A DNA stretch of 32,217 nt from Methanomicrobia archaeon (GTDB lineage Archaea > Halobacteriota > Syntropharchaeia > Alkanophagales > Methanospirareceae): assembly GCA_016930255.1 (NCBI GenBank), contig JAFGHB010000015.1, forward strand, positions 1 through 32,217. Reading direction: 5' to 3'. Both the position numbers and the translations under genes were made by a program. The notes under the pieces are model-generated. The model ran no database searches. It worked only from the letters and a program-made list of their open reading frames with translations, and was not told the origin of the DNA. This document shows positions 23,057-30,396 of this stretch, in pieces. How positions within the stretch are numbered: the first letter of the stretch is position 1; the number at the start of each line of letters is the position of its first letter.

Positions 23057-23878
23057 TTGAAAAAAGAATCATCAGAAGGATTAATTGATTTTAATGTTGA
23101 TCAAACTGATGGTGTTGACTTATTAACAGCTGAAGGTGTTGTAAGATTGTTCAGTGAAACAGTAATGAAATATCCATCTAAATCCATTGATATCTTTAAT
23201 TACAACATTCAAAAAGCGAAGATTCTATTGGCTCTATCATATAAAATAAAGAAGGTTTGGCCATCAATTGTTGAATATTTTAAAGAACCAGAAGCACCAC
23301 CCTCTAGTTCACCTTGGATGGAATTAATCTCTGGAATAGGAAAAGCATTTGAAGGAGGTTCTGCGTCATATTTTGTTTTTACTGAACAGGCAGTTGTAAC
23401 TTCAGTTTCAGCAACAGAGATCTATTATCGGGATATACTTGCAGAATCAATCAATTCTGATTTACGAATTGCAAAGAGATTCGCAGATAAGGAGATTCAC
23501 ATAACTATTGATCAGTTATTCCAAATAGATTTTGAATTGAAAAGTGAAATTGGGATTTTTCTTGTTGAAAAAATAGATTTTCAAAAGGTTGACAATATTA
23601 TATCTTCGTATAAAAAGGCGTTTGGGAATGAATTTGGGAGTATGATGCTGGATGATGATGAAATTGTAACTTTAAAAAAGATTTTTGGAATTAGACATTT
23701 ATTCATTCATAAAGCCGGAAAGTTAGATAATAAATTCATATCAAATACGAATATTCAGAGAGATATAGGAAGTCATTTTGTTGTTACCCGTAAACAAGTA
23801 AATGAAATTATTAATTTCTTAGAAAAAATCGTAAATAAATCCGAAAATTTAATTTCTAAAAAGGGTTCTAAAAAATAA
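23057..23878 (+). CDS. HEPN-like protein, AT-rich accessory gene
   Basis: A 273-residue product, largely helical, with the R-x4-H motif of HEPN ribonuclease-type domains near its end: R213 and H218 in IRHLFIHKAGKLDNKFI. The layout R-H-x-x-x-H-x-x-G-x-x-D-x-x-F is typical of stand-alone HEPN proteins of stress and immunity systems. The N-terminal two-thirds shows no motif I know. A TTG start is chosen because aggggg lies 6 nt upstream and no ATG is near the beginning. A+T content and codon use differ sharply from dapA before it, and the 156-nt leader is AT-rich too, so horizontal gain is likely. RNase activity is an inference; many HEPN proteins have lost it. Confidence 0.7.
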   Translation: MKKESSEGLIDFNVDQTDGVDLLTAEGVVRLFSETVMKYPSKSIDIFNYNIQKAKILLALSYKIKKVWPSIVEYFKEPEAPPSSSPWMELISGIGKAFEGGSASYFVFTEQAVVTSVSATEIYYRDILAESINSDLRIAKRFADKEIHITIDQLFQIDFELKSEIGIFLVEKIDFQKVDNIISSYKKAFGNEFGSMMLDDDEIVTLKKIFGIRHLFIHKAGKLDNKFISNTNIQRDIGSHFVVTRKQVNEIINFLEKIVNKSENLISKKGSKK

Positions 23879-24071
23879 ATCACAATTAAAACGCAACTCT
23901 CGTTTGCCTCGGCCCTTCGGCCCCGAATTATAGAGCTTTTATGCGCAAGGCGCCAGTTACGATGAGCTTTTGGCTGCATTGTGCTGATAGAGGCGAAGAA
24001 CCTATCTGAAATGCCGTTACTTTAATTATCTTAAAACTATTATATCCAATTGGAGGTATGTATAAGCCGAA

Positions 24072-24293
24072 ATGAAAAAATTACATCTCCCCGTTATTAT
24101 TGAAGTTGATGAAGACGGCTATTACATCGTGAGCTGTCCGCTCTTTAAAGGCTGTCATTCCTACGGCGAAACGGTAGACGAAGCGTTGGAGAATATACGG
24201 GAAGTTATAGATCTTTGCCTTGAGGAGACGAAGCTGGAGGAGCTCAACAAGTTCGTGGGCTTTAGAGAGCTGGAAATAGTCCAGAATGCCTAA
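24072..24293 (+). CDS. hicB: HicB-family antitoxin (first copy)
   Basis: A 73-residue protein with the partial RNase-H-like HicB fold: IIEVDEDGYYIVSCPLFKGC, then SYGETVDEALENIREVIDLC. HicB binds and silences the mRNA-cleaving toxin HicA. There is no separate DNA-binding domain. It overlaps hicA by 8 nt. A ggaggt lies 14 nt upstream and a TATA-like ttaaaact at about 24031. The preceding 23879-24071 has no gene; it holds a small GC-rich hairpin (ggcccttcggcc) after the HEPN gene. Confidence 0.88.
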   Translation: MKKLHLPVIIEVDEDGYYIVSCPLFKGCHSYGETVDEALENIREVIDLCLEETKLEELNKFVGFRELEIVQNA

Positions 24294-24531
24294 ACTCCCG
24301 GTGCTTAAAGGTAGAGAACTTATAGCGTTTTTGGAATCCATTGACTTTAGAGTTACTAGAACGAAGGGCTCTCATGTACGATTGAAATCGGACGATGGGA
24401 GAGCAACCACGGTTCCTCTGCACGGGAACAAGGATATACCAAAAGGGCTTCTGCGTAAAATAATCAGAGAAGACTTGGAACTAAGTTTAGAAGAATTTTT
24501 AGAGTTGTACGAGCGGTATAAAGGGAAATAA
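24286..24531 (+). CDS. hicA: HicA-family toxin (first copy)
   Basis: An 81-residue double-stranded-RNA-binding-like toxin. The family core is visible: GRELIAFLESIDFRVTRTKG, then S-H-V-R-L with the catalytic histidine (GSH), TTVPLHGNKDIPKGLLRKII and a C-terminal helix ELSLEEFLELYERY. HicA cleaves mRNA when free of HicB. It overlaps the antitoxin gene by 8 nt, the usual toxin-antitoxin arrangement, and is followed by a 5' fragment of a GNAT gene. Confidence 0.9.
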   Translation: MPKLPVLKGRELIAFLESIDFRVTRTKGSHVRLKSDDGRATTVPLHGNKDIPKGLLRKIIREDLELSLEEFLELYERYKGK

Positions 24532-24577
24532 TTGTGATTAACCATTTTAAAAACGCTTTTCGCTCTTTTCAACAATA

Positions 24578-24658
24578 ATGATCCATATACGACCCGAAAA
24601 AACGGAAGATATCGCAAGCATCGGCGAGCTTACCAGACTCGCCCCTTTTGTGCCGTGA
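24578..24658 (+). pseudogene. 5' fragment of the GNAT acetyltransferase gene
   Basis: These 27 codons read MIHIRPEKTEDIASIGELTR, then LAPFVP and a stop. The first 66 nt match the start of the intact GNAT gene at 25263 with about eight differences (near 88% identity), after which the similarity ends at once. A TATA-like ttttaaaaacg precedes it by about 30 nt, as in the intact gene (cttaaaaaacg). It is a truncated duplicate lacking the acetyl-CoA-binding region, so inactive. The sequence from 24659 to 24758 shows no gene; a TATA-like tttttaaaaag lies at about 24708. Confidence 0.85.
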
Positions 24659-24758
24659 TAACCCAGCCAGCGGAACGTTATGCGACGTAAATGCTTGGAA
24701 GCTATTATTTTTAAAAAGTGAATGCTATTATAGTGATAGGAATACATTTTTAGCTACG

Positions 24759-24986
24759 ATGACAAATAGTTACCGTCTCTCCGTGGTGATAGAGAAGGAT
24801 GCTGATGGCTATTTCGCCTTCTGCCCAGAGTTGCAAGGCTGTTATACGCAGGGCGATAGTTACGAGGAAGTTTTAGAGAATATTAAAGATGCGATTCGCC
24901 TGCATATTGAAGATAGGATAGAGGACGGGGAAGCGATCCCACATATTGAAGCTATAAGCCTGACCTCTGTGGAAGTGGCGGTATGA
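24759..24986 (+). CDS. hicB: HicB-family antitoxin (second copy)
   Basis: A 75-residue HicB-like protein: VVIEKDADGYFAFCPELQGC, then YTQGDSYEEVLENIKDAIRL and an acidic end. I chose the ATG at 24759 because it gives the family's usual length; the frame is open further upstream, but those codons look non-coding. It overlaps its hicA by 4 nt (ATGA). It differs strongly from the first HicB, so the two pairs are not a recent duplication of each other. Confidence 0.88.
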   Translation: MTNSYRLSVVIEKDADGYFAFCPELQGCYTQGDSYEEVLENIKDAIRLHIEDRIEDGEAIPHIEAISLTSVEVAV

Positions 24987-25213
24987 GCGAGAAACTCCCT
25001 CGAATTACGGCTAGCAGAGTACTTAAAGTCTTGGAAAAGGCGGGTTTTGTCTGTGTTCGCCAAAGCGGAAGCCATAAGATTTACAAAAACAGCGAAGGAA
25101 AACGAGTAACGGTCCCCTACCACTCAAAGAAGGTTCTTCATCCTAAAGTCTTGAAAAGTATTCTGAGCGATGCCGATCTGACAGTAGAAAGATTCAAAGA
25201 GCTAATGAAGTAA
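24983..25213 (+). CDS. hicA: HicA-family toxin (second copy)
   Basis: A 76-residue HicA: ITASRVLKVLEKAGFVCVRQ, then SGSHKIYKNSEGKRVTVPYH with the catalytic G-S-H histidine, and SKKVLHPKVLKSILSDADL. Antitoxin and toxin are coupled by the ATGA overlap. Sequence differs clearly from the first HicA, so each pair should recognise its own partner. The intact GNAT gene follows 49 nt later with its own TATA-like box. Confidence 0.9.
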   Translation: MSEKLPRITASRVLKVLEKAGFVCVRQSGSHKIYKNSEGKRVTVPYHSKKVLHPKVLKSILSDADLTVERFKELMK

Positions 25214-25225
25214 CTTAGCCGAAAC

Positions 25226-25236
25226 CCTTAAAAAAC
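25226..25236 (+). promoter_or_regulatory. Candidate TATA box of the GNAT gene
   Basis: ccttaaaaaac lies 27-37 nt before the ATG at 25263, giving a nearly leaderless transcript; there is no clear ribosome binding site. The same arrangement precedes the truncated GNAT copy. The stretch atttttagctac just downstream is shared with the leader of the second hicB (about 24746-24757). Confidence 0.45.
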
Positions 25237-25262
25237 GTGCTATTTTTAGCTACTAAGGATGC

Positions 25263-25784
25263 ATGATCCACATACGACCAGAAAAACCGGACGATATCGA
25301 AAGCATCGATGAGCTTACCCGACTCGCCTTTGAGGGTGAGGATGAAGCGAACTTAACCGCGGCTATTCGTGCTTCAGACTACTTCATCCCCGCGCTATCC
25401 TTAGTAGCTTTAGACGATACTGATCAAACAGTCGGCCACATTCTTTTCAGTCCCATCACCATCGAATCTTCTGAAAGATCGGTAGAGGCATTAGCACTCG
25501 CCCCGATGGCCGTTCTTCCTGAATATCAGAACCGAGGGATTGGCTCTCTGCTGATCCAGCACGGACTGGCAGCATGTAAGAAGCTCGGCTATACGATTGT
25601 GGTCGTGGTTGGGCATCCTGAGTACTATCCACGGTTCGGGTTCAAGCCCGCACGCGACTACGGCCTTGAGGTGCCGTTTGAAGTGCCTGACGAAGCGTTT
25701 ATGGTTTGTGAGCTTGTTCCTGGCGCGTTGAAGAACGTACAAGGCGTGGTGAAGTACAGTCCGGCGTTTGATTCGGTTCTGTAA
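25263..25784 (+). CDS. GNAT-family N-acetyltransferase (YhbS-like)
   Basis: A 173-residue acetyltransferase resembling the YhbS branch. The N-terminus IRPEKPDDIESIDELTRLAF leads to a central beta sheet (VGHILFSPITIES), the acetyl-CoA pyrophosphate loop (LPEYQNRGIGSLLIQHGLAA, the Q/R-x-x-G-x-G/A pattern) and HPEYYPRFGFKPARDYGL, which is typical of this branch. The acceptor substrate is unknown. GNAT proteins can act as toxins on aminoacyl-tRNA, but this one lacks the usual small DNA-binding antitoxin partner, and the YhbS layout points rather to small-molecule or protein acetylation. It follows a hicBA pair, and a 5' fragment of the same gene follows the other pair. Confidence 0.88.
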   Translation: MIHIRPEKPDDIESIDELTRLAFEGEDEANLTAAIRASDYFIPALSLVALDDTDQTVGHILFSPITIESSERSVEALALAPMAVLPEYQNRGIGSLLIQHGLAACKKLGYTIVVVVGHPEYYPRFGFKPARDYGLEVPFEVPDEAFMVCELVPGALKNVQGVVKYSPAFDSVL

Positions 25785-25892
25785 AACCTTTTGGGCTTGA
25801 ACGGAAAACTCCTTGCAATCCTGAAATCCCAAAACTCTGCGGGGCTTGCATGATGCAGGGCAGGGTCAAGGACGGTTTTGAGTGGATAGAAA

Positions 25893-25903
25893 TGTTTAAA
25901 TAG
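25893..25903 (+). promoter_or_regulatory. Candidate TATA box of the substrate-binding lipoprotein gene
   Basis: tgtttaaatag lies about 70-80 nt upstream of the ATG at 25973, leaving a leader of roughly 45 nt that carries the ribosome binding site aaggtgat. The remaining gap since the GNAT gene shows no coding frame. Confidence 0.4.
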
Positions 25904-25972
25904 GGTAGTCATCGAGAATTAGTTACAGAAGTCGATAGCTAAGATAGCCAGGCCAGCCAGAAAAGGTGATAG

Positions 25973-27229
25973 ATGAAAATGAAAAAAATAGTGGGTATGG
26001 TACTCTGTATCTCTCTAATTCTAGGTGCTTTTTTGAGTGGGTGTGTTGAACCGCAACCGGAATCGCAACCTGAAACACAATCCAGAACTATAACGATTGG
26101 TGCATTATTGCCATTGACCGGAGACTTGTCTTCGCTGGGCGAGAGTAGCAATGCGGCATTGGCGGTGGGTTTGGAGGAGGCCAATACCTATTTCGCGGAG
26201 ATTGGCGCGAACACAGAAGTTGAGCTTATCATCGAGGATACCGAGACTGATACTGAGGTGGCTCTCGCGAAGCTCAAGAAGCTTGATGAAGCCGGTGTTA
26301 AGGTTGTTATTGGTCCGGTATCCAGCACTGTCCTGAGCGGTATAAAGGATTATGCAGACGAAAATGGGATCGTGCTCATCAGTTTGTCAACAGCACCAGG
26401 TCTTGCAATAGCAGATGACAATGTCCTGAGGTTGGTTCCAGATGATAGTGGCCAAGCAGGCGCGATTACAGCACTGATGCAGAGAGACGGGATAAAAGCT
26501 ATTGTCTCTATTGTCCGGGATGATGTGTGGGGAAATGAGTTATATGGGGCGGCAAGAAAGCAGATGGAAGGAGTTAAAGAGCTTGAAAAGGTAACCTATA
26601 ACACAGCCTCGGGAACATTCTCTGAACCACTTAATGTCGTAAATGCAAAAGCGGAGGAAGCTATTGGGAACTATGGCGAAGGCGCGGTTGGTGTCTATCT
26701 TGTGAGCTTTGAGGAGGGTATTCCGCTCTTGAAAGAAGCCGCAGGGTACGAAGCATTGGGGAACGTCAAATGGTATGGGAATGACGTGCTCGCAAACGAG
26801 CAGAAGATTGTTGAGGATGCGGTGATTGCAGATTTTGCCATAAAGACCGGTTTGATCAATCCGGTATTTGGAAGCGAGGAAGAGACGCCGACTTTTGAGT
26901 ATGTTGAAGGAAGAATAACAGAAATGATAGGGAGAAAGCCAGATGCCTATGCCATTGCGGCGTATGATGCATTCTGGCTTGCAACGAACGCGTACATGGA
27001 TAATCCGAATGATGCGAGCATAAAGAAGGTGTTAGTAATAACTGCAGAGTACTATTATGGCGCTACCGGCTGGACAATATTGAATGAGGCTGGAGACAGG
27101 AAATACGGCGATTATGACCTGTGGACGATCAATGAAGACCGTGAGTGGGAGATCGCCGCACGATACCAGATTGACCCCGGGGTCGGTGGGAGATTACTGG
27201 TTGGAGAAGAGATGAACCGAGGCTACTAG
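25973..27229 (+). CDS. ABC transporter substrate-binding lipoprotein (branched-chain amino acid type, Peripla_BP_6)
   Basis: A 418-residue lipoprotein. The signal peptide ends in the lipobox LSGC with the lipidated cysteine at residue 24, then a short Pro/Gln/Glu/Ser linker. The mature part starts TITIGALLPLTGDLSSLGES, the hallmark of LivJ/LivK-like type I periplasmic-binding proteins; VVIGPVSSTVLSGIKDYADE and KPDAYAIAAYDAFWLATNAY are also family-like. It captures a small ligand, perhaps an amino acid or amide, outside the cell. No permease or ATPase genes lie beside it, so it may work with a transporter coded elsewhere or as a sensor. The next gene has its own TATA-like box (cttttattta, 27261-27270). 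Confidence 0.9.
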   Translation: MKMKKIVGMVLCISLILGAFLSGCVEPQPESQPETQSRTITIGALLPLTGDLSSLGESSNAALAVGLEEANTYFAEIGANTEVELIIEDTETDTEVALAKLKKLDEAGVKVVIGPVSSTVLSGIKDYADENGIVLISLSTAPGLAIADDNVLRLVPDDSGQAGAITALMQRDGIKAIVSIVRDDVWGNELYGAARKQMEGVKELEKVTYNTASGTFSEPLNVVNAKAEEAIGNYGEGAVGVYLVSFEEGIPLLKEAAGYEALGNVKWYGNDVLANEQKIVEDAVIADFAIKTGLINPVFGSEEETPTFEYVEGRITEMIGRKPDAYAIAAYDAFWLATNAYMDNPNDASIKKVLVITAEYYYGATGWTILNEAGDRKYGDYDLWTINEDREWEIAARYQIDPGVGGRLLVGEEMNRGY

Positions 27230-27311
27230 ATCCTTTCACCGCTCCTCTTCGAGAAAGCTTCTTTTATTTATCCGCGCGAGCCATCATAAAAGCACGGAGA
27301 GCGATCATGCC

Positions 27312-28478
27312 ATGAAAAAGAAGCTATCCGAGATCATTGCTCAGGCACTTTATGACGCAGGCGCGGCAGTCACCACGTATGTCCCTGGTTATGGTGGTAC
27401 CGAGGTCTTCGCGAAGTTCTGCGCAATCACGAACCAGAAGCATCCAATCTCCTTCAACGAAGAGGTTGCCTATTCCATTGCGCACGGTGCGAGCTTGGCC
27501 GGCGTACGAGCTGCGAGCGTGATGAAAGCGCACGGGTTTGTCAAAGCAGGCAACAGCGTTATCGATTCGTTGTACGCAGGCACCACCGCGGGATTTGTTA
27601 CGGTCATCTTCGACGATAAAGAAGGAATACATTCGGATAGTATAATTAACATTGCTGCGTTTCTCGACGGAATCGGTATTCCGTACCGATCAGGCAATCC
27701 CGAAACGATCTACCAGGATGTTGTTAGCGGTTTCGAGCACTCGGAACGATATCAACTCCCGTATGCGCTTATCGTTGAGGCACGTGAACTGGACCGGCTT
27801 TCTGCCATCGATTCAAGAGCGGTTCGTAGCAAAAGTTGTAGTTACAAAAGGGAGATCACGCAGCACGTACTGTGCCCGTTCTTTAGCGAGTATCAGCACG
27901 AAGTACTTCGCGCCAAACGGCAGCAGGATGGCGAGTGGACGAAGCAGCCAAAACCTGCGGTACCTACAATCTCTGATTCGTTACCCGACCGATGGAAACC
28001 CGTTGCTGAATCGTACGCTACGTTGTTCGCAGTATTTCGATCTATCCGGGGCAAAATAGTGACCGGAGATACTGGCGTGTCAAGCCTCTTTGCTTTCCCA
28101 CCGTACAACTGTGTCGATATAACGACGTATATGGGCGGCAGTATCCCGCTTGCGATCGGTGCGTATTTGGCGGGCTACACGAACGTATGGGCAGTAACCG
28201 GCGACTTCTCGTTCATCGCTGCGGGACATCTGGGTCTGCCAGAAGCGGTGCAACGCAAGATCCCGCTGAAGATAGTGCTCTTTTATAACGGCAAAACAGA
28301 GACAACCGGCGGGCAGCCCATTCCTGAAGGCACACTTGAACGTATCGTGAGTGGGTATGGCGATTCCGTAAGATATATCCATGACCCACAAGATCGCCAT
28401 GAGATCGAGTCCGTACTACGCGAAGCAGCCAACGCGAAAGAGCTGCGAATAGTAATCGCGGACTACCGAGAATGGTGA
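27312..28478 (+). CDS. Short IorA-like thiamine-diphosphate enzyme
   Basis: A 388-residue protein with two ThDP-enzyme domains. The N-terminal pyrimidine-binding domain has FNEEVAYSIAHGASLAGVRA, with the E that activates the cofactor; VMKAHGFVKAGNSVIDSLYA resembles indolepyruvate:ferredoxin oxidoreductase alpha (IorA). The C-terminal diphosphate-binding domain has the metal motif G297-D298 through N326 (VTGDFSFIAAGHLGLPEA to VLFYNGK) and TTGGQPIPEGTLE. IorA is about 600 residues, with a middle domain and a C-terminal ferredoxin domain with iron-sulfur clusters; both are missing. It could therefore be a 2-oxoacid decarboxylase rather than an oxidoreductase; a fused ComDE-like sulfopyruvate decarboxylase is another option. 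No beta subunit (iorB) is adjacent. Confidence 0.7.
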   Translation: MKKKLSEIIAQALYDAGAAVTTYVPGYGGTEVFAKFCAITNQKHPISFNEEVAYSIAHGASLAGVRAASVMKAHGFVKAGNSVIDSLYAGTTAGFVTVIFDDKEGIHSDSIINIAAFLDGIGIPYRSGNPETIYQDVVSGFEHSERYQLPYALIVEARELDRLSAIDSRAVRSKSCSYKREITQHVLCPFFSEYQHEVLRAKRQQDGEWTKQPKPAVPTISDSLPDRWKPVAESYATLFAVFRSIRGKIVTGDTGVSSLFAFPPYNCVDITTYMGGSIPLAIGAYLAGYTNVWAVTGDFSFIAAGHLGLPEAVQRKIPLKIVLFYNGKTETTGGQPIPEGTLERIVSGYGDSVRYIHDPQDRHEIESVLREAANAKELRIVIADYREW

Positions 28479-28545
28479 AAACCGGAAAACCGTGAGTGGG
28501 ATATGCCCCCCAAAAAAGGTATAGGGGGAGAGTACGAGGGGTGGA

Positions 28546-29745
28546 TTAAAAATGGCTTGCCCTACTCCTATAGGCCGCACGCCCTCGTGGTCTCATCGTA
28601 TTCCTTTTTGGTTGGTCTTTCCACTTTATTCCTACTTTCTTTACCTCGGGGAGTCGTTCTTCAGTTATCGTGACGTCTTTGAGATGCATCACCCGTCTGA
28701 AACTATCGTGATCCCTGCTTGTGAGGATATTAATTGCTCTCCCTTCTTCCCCCGCTCGTGCCGTTCTCCCTATCCGGTGAATATAATCATTGCTGTCCTT
28801 CGGAATGTCGTAATTGTAAATATGCGACACACCAGGGATATCAAGACCTCGTGCGGCGACATCGGTGCAGACAAGAACACAGACGTTCTGAGCATGAAAT
28901 CGCTGCATTACCCGATCTCGCTTGTCCTGAGTCAATCCGCCATGAATGGCCAGCGCATCGATTCCCGCAGCTTTGAGGTTGTTGGCCACAAAGTCTGTAT
29001 TCTTCCGCGTATTGCAGAAGACCATGACCAGCCCTGCCTTTTCGTGCTCCAATAAATGGACTAACAACGAGAATTTCAGATTATCAGGGGCGTCATAGTA
29101 AAACTGCGTTAACTTTGTCGGATCGACATACGTCTCTGCAGCAACTTCAACGGGCGCCCGCATATATCTCTGCGCGAGCTGCGCGATCTCTCGTGAAATG
29201 GTCGCGGAAAACAAGAGCGTCTGCCGCTCTCGCGGGCACTCTCGTATTATCTGCTTCACATCATCGATAAAGCCCATATCCAGCATTCTGTCCGCTTCAT
29301 CTAACACCAGTGTGTTCACCGAGCGTAAATTGATTGTCCTTCTTCCTATATGGTCCAGAATCCTACCCGGGGTTCCTATAACCACATCCGCTGTCCTCAA
29401 CTGCTCCATTTGTGGATTGATCGACACCCCGCCAAAAACCGCGATGATCTTTAGCGGCTTGTACTTCGAAAAAACCCGTAAAGCAGCTGCCACTTGCTGT
29501 GCCAGTTCTCGTGTTGGCGTTAATACCAGCGCCTGAATTCCATCTCCTTTCTTAGCTTTCTGAATGATGTCCGCTGCAAAGGCAAGCGTCTTTCCAGAAC
29601 CTGTTGCCGCGCCCGCGATAACGTCCTCTCCCGTAAGAATTAACGGAATCGATTTCTCCTGTATCTCTGTTGGCTTTTCAAACTCTTCATCTTCTATTGA
29701 TTTTAAAATAGGCTCAATAATACCTAGCTTTCTAAAATATTCCAT
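28546..29745 (-). CDS. DEAD-box RNA helicase
   Basis: A 399-residue helicase with all core motifs in order: Q motif FEKPTEIQEKSIP, Walker A AATGSGKT (residues 46-53), PTRELAQQ, TPGR, DEAD (LVLDEADRMLD), SAT, FCNTRKNTDF, ARGLDIPGV and HRIGRTARAG. It unwinds RNA duplexes with ATP in the cytoplasm, for ribosome assembly, cold adaptation or mRNA decay. After the core only a short basic tail (PRGRAAYRSRASHF) follows, which may bind RNA. A TATA-like ctttatatag lies on the minus strand at 29818-29827. Convergent with the TPP enzyme gene, with 67 nt between them. Confidence 0.95.
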   Translation of the reverse strand: MEYFRKLGIIEPILKSIEDEEFEKPTEIQEKSIPLILTGEDVIAGAATGSGKTLAFAADIIQKAKKGDGIQALVLTPTRELAQQVAAALRVFSKYKPLKIIAVFGGVSINPQMEQLRTADVVIGTPGRILDHIGRRTINLRSVNTLVLDEADRMLDMGFIDDVKQIIRECPRERQTLLFSATISREIAQLAQRYMRAPVEVAAETYVDPTKLTQFYYDAPDNLKFSLLVHLLEHEKAGLVMVFCNTRKNTDFVANNLKAAGIDALAIHGGLTQDKRDRVMQRFHAQNVCVLVCTDVAARGLDIPGVSHIYNYDIPKDSNDYIHRIGRTARAGEEGRAINILTSRDHDSFRRVMHLKDVTITEERLPEVKKVGIKWKDQPKRNTMRPRGRAAYRSRASHF

Positions 29746-29817
29746 TCTTTTCTATTCAAGAAAAAAGTCTAAACCTCTCTCTTATCTACCTCTCTATGCT
29801 ATATGTTTCGATTACTA

Positions 29818-29827
29818 CTATATAAAG
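29818..29827 (-). promoter_or_regulatory. Candidate TATA box of the DEAD-box helicase gene
   Basis: On the minus strand ctttatatag precedes the helicase ATG (29745) by about 75 nt, giving a 5' leader of roughly 45-50 nt. Cold-induced RNA helicases often have leaders, but nothing more specific can be seen. Confidence 0.45.
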
Positions 29828-29839
29828 GTTGTAAGCATA

Positions 29840-30295
29840 ATTCTATGAATCTTCGATTCTAACGCAACGCGCAGCGCCTGAATTCCGGCCGGCAATCCGA
29901 TAATCAGTCCGCCAGCTATCCCTTCTTCTTTTTTATGACGGTCATCAAACGATACAACGGCTCAGTCAGTTGTACCGGAGAGAATGAACACATCTCTCGA
30001 ATCCCCGTGAGCGCTATTACAGCATTGGTATCCGCGTGCGAGCAAACGCGCTTTTTCAGCGCGGGCCTGTTTGTTCAGTGCGGTGTGGATTGCCTCAGGG
30101 ATCGCTGCCACTCGAAGGGCATTATCCGTGCCGCTTCTACGGATGTCAACGGCTCTTCGGCTGCTGAATAGGCTGCTGAATAGGTACTGTGCCAGTTCTG
30201 AGGGTTGGCACCAGGCAGGGAACTATACGACCGTGTGCGAAACCGGCGACTTCTACGAGGCTCAACCAAAACGCTCGCGATTTCGAACGGCATGC
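29840..30295 (-). pseudogene. Gene-free stretch with decayed coding-like DNA, possibly a precorrin-8X methylmutase relic
   Basis: About 550 nt between the helicase promoter and the sepF promoter hold no intact gene. On the minus strand fragments in different frames read TSVEAARIM, then IALTGIREM, EPLYRLMTVIKKKKG and, after a slip, GIAGGLIIGLPAGIQALRVA. The last two together recall the end of CobH/CbiC (P-x-A-L-x-x-L-x-x-L-I…, A-L-I-I-G-x-P-V-G-F…E-S-K), but the match is loose. The 12-bp unit ggctgctgaata is repeated in tandem at 30159-30182. Nothing else was recognised on either strand. Confidence 0.25.
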
Positions 30296-30308
30296 ACTAG
30301 CATACAAT

Positions 30309-30320
30309 AGTTTTTAATTG
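30309..30320 (+). promoter_or_regulatory. Candidate TATA box of sepF
   Basis: agtttttaattg lies about 77 nt before the sepF ATG at 30397, leaving a leader of about 50 nt with the strong site gagaggggg near its end. The leader contains a catgatgcatgatg repeat of unknown meaning. Confidence 0.35.
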
Positions 30321-30396
30321 ATCGGGCCATATCTTTAATGTCAGAGCGAGAAATAGATTATTCATGCATGATGCATGATGAGTGAGAGGGGGAAAA

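Noticed and set aside
24058-24075. Five-codon MYKPK frame overlapping hicB
   Set aside because: Its ATG directly abuts the ggaggt, too close for initiation; the site more likely serves hicB itself.
28552-29055. 167-codon plus-strand open frame
   Set aside because: Antisense of the DEAD-box helicase C-terminal half; helicase motifs fix the real frame.
30159-30182. Tandem ggctgctgaata repeat as a CRISPR-like or iteron element
   Set aside because: Only two units without spacers; it lies in decayed DNA and is more simply a small slippage duplication. No CRISPR array was seen anywhere in the window.
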